This document shows, piece by piece, positions 6,393 through 9,074 of a stretch of 9,074 bases of DNA. The DNA is from CAZOVK01 sp964583165 (lineage in GTDB: Bacteria; Bacillota; Clostridia; Lachnospirales; WRAX01), in NCBI GenBank assembly GCA_964583165.1, contig CAZOVK010000086.1, positions 1 to 9,074 of the forward strand, written 5' to 3'. A program made the translations under genes and the position numbers. Within the stretch, counting starts at the first letter, position 1; the number at the start of each line of letters is the position of its first letter. Below the pieces are notes generated by a model. It saw nothing but the letters and a program-made list of their open reading frames with translations, had not been told where the DNA came from and did no database searches.

Positions 6393-7499
6393 ATGCCGAT
6401 AAAACAAGATACAAGCACCCCAACACTGACCAGAAAGCGGAAACCATTAGCCCAACCCTCTATCAACATGCGCTCATCAGCATATACGGTCAAGGGTCAA
6501 GGTGTCGGTTCATGTTATGAAGAACAGGTGGGGCTTGTAAAGAATCTGGAGGGCTTCACTGTTTATGAGAACAGCCCTAAAAAATGCGACATTGCGCATT
6601 ATCATACGGTAGATTTAAACCATTACTTTGAGATTATTTTACGCAAGAATAAGACTGTACATGTAGGATATGTACACTTTTTACCCGATACCGTTGACGA
6701 CTCTCTAAAGCTCCCGCGCATTGCGCGTTGGGCGTTTTATAAGTATTTATTGACATTCTATAACAGCATGGATTATCTCGTCACCGTAAACCCAATGATT
6801 ATTGAGAAAATCAAGGAGTATGGGATATATAAGCCCACTGTGCTTTGTATACCCAACTTCGTGTCGGAAAAACGCTTCTTCCCTCAAGATGCCGAAACGA
6901 TTAGGGCGACACGTCGCAAGTATAACATGCCCGAGGACGGGTTTATCGCGCTCGGTGTGGGTCAGTTACAGACGCGCAAGGGCGTTTTGGATTTCGTGAA
7001 GACGGCCGAACTCTTACCCGAGGTCACATTTGTCTGGGCTGGTGGCTTCTCATTCGGGAAATTCACGGACGGTTACGCCGAAATCAAGGCAATAACAGAA
7101 AACCCGCCGCCGAATGTGAAATTTTTGGGCATGGTTGAGCGTGAGGACATGAATTCGATTTATAACAGCGCCGATGTCATGTTTCTACCGTCTTATGACG
7201 AATTGTTCCCGATGGCTATATTGGAGGCGCTCTGCTGTAGAAAGCCTTGTCTTTTGCGCGATATAGACATTTACCGCGATATTCTGTTTAACTCATATAT
7301 GGCGGGTGACGGCCCCACGAGCTTTGCGACAGCTCTCGAAAGCCTGCGCGACGACGAAGCCGTGCGCGAAGAGTATAGCCAAAAGGCATGGGAATGCCAT
7401 AAGATATATTCAGAAGAAAATATCGCGCGAATGTGGGAGAATTTCTATACAAAGGCGTTAGAGAAGGCAAGAACGCGTAAGGACAAACGCGTGAAATAA
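6393..7499 (+). CDS. GT4-family glycosyltransferase, CpoA-like (candidate glycolipid synthase)
   Basis: A 368-residue GT-B enzyme expected to transfer a sugar from a nucleotide sugar at the inner face of the membrane. The N-terminal Rossmann half contains SSAYTVKGQGVGSCYEEQ (28-45) and HYHTVDLNH (69-77). The C-terminal half has GVGQLQTRKGVLDFVK (188-203) and VKFLGMVERED (242-252). The retaining EX7E motif is E270...E278 (ELFPMAILE). The overall pattern resembles streptococcal CpoA-type glucosyl/galactosyl-diacylglycerol synthases, so a glycolipid product is plausible but not proven. Start ATG 6393 has AGGTGA 7 nt upstream. Homologous folds usually begin near NMRSSA (M26), so the first 25 basic residues are an extension. 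M26 has no RBS. Followed by two hairpins and then the flippase-like gene on the same strand. Confidence 0.9.
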   Translation: MPIKQDTSTPTLTRKRKPLAQPSINMRSSAYTVKGQGVGSCYEEQVGLVKNLEGFTVYENSPKKCDIAHYHTVDLNHYFEIILRKNKTVHVGYVHFLPDTVDDSLKLPRIARWAFYKYLLTFYNSMDYLVTVNPMIIEKIKEYGIYKPTVLCIPNFVSEKRFFPQDAETIRATRRKYNMPEDGFIALGVGQLQTRKGVLDFVKTAELLPEVTFVWAGGFSFGKFTDGYAEIKAITENPPPNVKFLGMVEREDMNSIYNSADVMFLPSYDELFPMAILEALCCRKPCLLRDIDIYRDILFNSYMAGDGPTSFATALESLRDDEAVREEYSQKAWECHKIYSEENIARMWENFYTKALEKARTRKDKRVK

Positions 7500-7508
7500 A
7501 CGCGTTTG
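7484..7508 (+). other. Hairpin across the glycosyltransferase stop codon
   Basis: CAAACGCG (7484-7491) pairs with CGCGTTTG (7501-7508); the 9-nt loop TGAAATAAA contains the TAA stop. No U-run follows. It may slow 3' decay or partly insulate the next gene. Confidence 0.45.
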
Positions 7509-7519
7509 CGAGGCAATTT

Positions 7520-7542
7520 GGGGTAGACCGTAGGTCTGCCCC
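7520..7542 (+). repeat. GC-rich palindrome (10-bp stem, 3-nt loop) between glycosyltransferase and flippase genes
   Basis: GGGGTAGACC, loop GTA, GGTCTGCCCC with one G-T pair, followed by GCGCTTTT. The tail has only four T after a GCGC spacer, so termination would be weak at best. It resembles the palindromes at 2314 and 6314. Confidence 0.6.
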
Positions 7543-7565
7543 GCGCTTTTGAATGAATAACTGGA

Positions 7566-8618
7566 ATGGGATTGGTAGTCGGTTTGAAGGAATTTCTTAA
7601 AAAGAACTGGTTTGGGCTTGTTACAGCGGGGCTTGCGTTTGCTATCCTGCTAATAACGATTATTTCGTCGGGCGGACTTAAAAGCGCCGTTTCAACATTG
7701 GCTGACGCTAACCCACTATGGATTGCGGCGGGTTTTGGGCTTATCGTGGTTTACTGGATATTGGACAACTGTGTACTCGTGGCTCTTACGCGCGAACACG
7801 CACCTATAGGTTTTTTCGCGGCGCTAAAGGTCACTTTGATTGGCTTTCTCTACAACGCGCTCACGCCGTTTGCGGCAGGCGGTCAACCTATGCAGATTTA
7901 TATGATGAGTAAAGAGGGCGTGCCCGCGGGTGACGGCGCTTCTGTCATTACTATTAAGTCGCTGCTTTATCAGACGGGCATGGTCGCGTTCGCCGTTTTC
8001 GCACTGTTGGTGGCAGGTACGTTTTTTGACGGCCATATCGGAGATTTTGAGCTTTTCGTGTTATTCGGCTTCGCCTGTAACCTCATCTTTATCGGGTTTA
8101 TTCTGTTCATTTCATTTATGAAAAAACTAACAAAGCGCATAGCTATTTGTATCATCACAATCGGTGTCAAATTCAAACTCATCAAGAACCGCACAAAGGC
8201 TCTTGCGGGGGCGTTGCGTCAAATTGACTTGTTTCATAACGCCATGAAGTTTGTGAACAAGCGCAAGGCATTGCTGTTTTCGCTTCTACTGCTTACAATG
8301 TTGCAACTATGCGTTTTCTACGCCATTCCGTATATGGTTTATCTCGCGTTCGGCTTAAAGGGTGATTCACTCGTGATTATGGTAGCCGCTAACGCGTTGA
8401 TTTGTATGATTACAGCGTTTGTGCCACTGCCGGGGGCTTCGGGCGCGGCTGAGGGCGGGTTTTACCTATTCTTCAAGCTGTTCTTTCCGTCGCGTGCGCT
8501 GGTGTTTTCGGCGATACTCGTGTGGCGGCTTATAACTTATTATAGCTGTATTGTTGTCGGGTTTAGCGTTTCACTGAAGAACCTGTTGCCAAAACCCAAG
8601 CGCATAATCAATAATTAA
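7566..8618 (+). CDS. Flippase-like integral membrane protein, LPG synthase TM-region family (PF03706)
   Basis: 350 residues with about eight hydrophobic segments (roughly 14-34, 50-72, 84-100, 131-154, 160-184, 235-264, 268-287, 310-336). The family-typical NALTPFAAGGQP (97-108) and VPLPGASGAAEGGF (286-299) are both present. This is the membrane half of MprF/AglD-type proteins without the soluble lysyl-transferase domain. Stand-alone members are thought to move or help modify lipid-linked molecules. It lies 66 nt downstream of the GT4 gene, suggesting a joint role in glycolipid or envelope polymer export. Start ATG 7566 has only a weak TGGA upstream; TTG 7572 is an alternative. Its stop overlaps the RBS of the next gene. 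Confidence 0.9.
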   Translation: MGLVVGLKEFLKKNWFGLVTAGLAFAILLITIISSGGLKSAVSTLADANPLWIAAGFGLIVVYWILDNCVLVALTREHAPIGFFAALKVTLIGFLYNALTPFAAGGQPMQIYMMSKEGVPAGDGASVITIKSLLYQTGMVAFAVFALLVAGTFFDGHIGDFELFVLFGFACNLIFIGFILFISFMKKLTKRIAICIITIGVKFKLIKNRTKALAGALRQIDLFHNAMKFVNKRKALLFSLLLLTMLQLCVFYAIPYMVYLAFGLKGDSLVIMVAANALICMITAFVPLPGASGAAEGGFYLFFKLFFPSRALVFSAILVWRLITYYSCIVVGFSVSLKNLLPKPKRIINN

Positions 8619-8631
8619 GGAGATGAAGCAT

Positions 8632-8958
8632 TTGGAGTATACCTCTTATTGCGGTATTAACTGCAAAACCTGCAAGACGTACATAGCCACGGCGACAAAT
8701 GACGAGGCACTTAAGGCAGAAATCGCACAAGAATGGGGCAAAATGTACGGCCAAACTTTCACGCTTGCCGAAATCCATTGCCGCGGGTGTTTATCCGATG
8801 AATTGTTTGGTAAGTGCAGTATATGTGATATCCGAGATTGCAATAAAACAATGGCGACAAGCCGTTGCCACGAGTGCAAAAAGTTCCCGTGTGACAGAAT
8901 AGAAAGACTCTATCAGTACCAGAAAGATAAAAATACGGGCGTAGAGTTGGAGGAATAA
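8632..8958 (+). CDS. DUF3795 cysteine-rich protein
   Basis: Short cytoplasmic protein (108 residues from TTG 8632, 111 from ATG 8623). Eleven cysteines in paired patterns, YCGINCKTC, CRGC, CSIC and C-x2-C-x4-C, suggest zinc or Fe-S binding. The order YCGINC...CRGC...CSICDIRDC...CHECKKFPC matches the DUF3795 family, which has no established function. The RBS AAGGAG (8617-8622) touches the ATG at 8623 with no spacer. The TTG at 8632 has a normal 9-nt spacing and gives the typical short N-terminus before YCG, so I prefer it; the ATG remains possible. The RBS overlaps the stop of the flippase-like gene, so the two are probably co-translated. No clear terminator follows in 8959-9044. Confidence 0.87.
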   Translation: MEYTSYCGINCKTCKTYIATATNDEALKAEIAQEWGKMYGQTFTLAEIHCRGCLSDELFGKCSICDIRDCNKTMATSRCHECKKFPCDRIERLYQYQKDKNTGVELEE

Positions 8959-9044
8959 TCGACTTTGATAAAATTTTTCCGCAAAACCTCCGATTGTTCA
9001 AGCCTTGCGAGTTTGTGTGTACATACGTAATTCCGTAATGCCTA

Positions 9045-9073
9045 TTGACAACGCGCCCCCATAGTGATATTAT
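9045..9073 (+). promoter_or_regulatory. Near-consensus sigma-70-type promoter for a gene beyond the right edge
   Basis: TTGACA (9045-9050), exactly 17 nt, then TATTAT (9068-9073). Transcription would begin just outside the window. The matching -35 and ideal spacing make it the best promoter seen here. Confidence 0.65.
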
Positions 9074-9074
9074 T

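Larger units (their letters stand above)
6280..6405 (+). repeat. 12-bp direct repeat pair, second copy covering the glycosyltransferase start
   Basis: TGCCGATAAAAC occurs at 6280-6291 and again at 6394-6405, where it forms the first codons of the glycosyltransferase gene (ATG CCG ATA AAA). The spacing of 114 nt is a multiple of three. The first copy is preceded by AAGGAGT, like a ribosome binding site, but its frame stops at 6375-6377. It may mark duplication or insertion at the 5' end of the gene. Confidence 0.6.

Noticed and set aside
7520..7550. Strong intrinsic terminator after the glycosyltransferase gene
   Set aside because: The stem is good, but the tail is GCGCTTTT and not a continuous T-run, so efficient termination is not supported.

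Overview
The window looks like chromosome from a Gram-positive, probably anaerobic member of the Bacillota (Clostridia-like). The reasons are strong AAGGAG/GGAGG ribosome binding sites, a YugP-type zinc peptidase, an XerS-like recombinase, a yybP-ykoY riboswitch, a ferredoxin-type aldo/keto reductase and a CpoA-like glycosyltransferase. Species cannot be named from the sequence. No rRNA, tRNA, insertion sequence or CRISPR array was seen.

Left half (1-5090, all minus strand). Reading in the direction of transcription, a ttcA-like gene, an XerS-like tyrosine recombinase and yugP form a tight operon (gaps of 21 and 4 nt). Next is a separate promoter with a 49-residue protein that is 45 % methionine, followed by a zinc-ribbon, proline-rich, single-pass membrane protein. 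Last is a P-type cation ATPase that runs off the left edge. It has its own promoter and a leader with a yybP-ykoY (Mn2+) aptamer overlapping an intrinsic terminator. This predicts a Mn2+-induced cation exporter.

Right half (5117-9074, all plus strand). Divergent, overlapping promoters at 5117-5164 separate the halves. The plus strand carries an aldo/keto reductase with two C-terminal [4Fe-4S] motifs. A 245-nt gene-free stretch follows, with nested inverted repeats, a GC-rich hairpin and one sequence resembling a single type I-C CRISPR repeat. Then come a GT4 glycosyltransferase, a flippase-like (LPG synthase TM family) membrane protein and a cysteine-rich DUF3795 protein. The glycosyltransferase/membrane-protein pair suggests glycolipid or cell-envelope work. 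A near-consensus promoter lies at the right edge and drives a gene outside the window.

The most unusual items are the methionine-rich miniprotein with its internal duplication, the riboswitch-controlled ATPase, and the structured gap at 6148-6392. Similar GC-rich palindromes recur at 2314, 6314 and 7520 and look like a dispersed repeat family.
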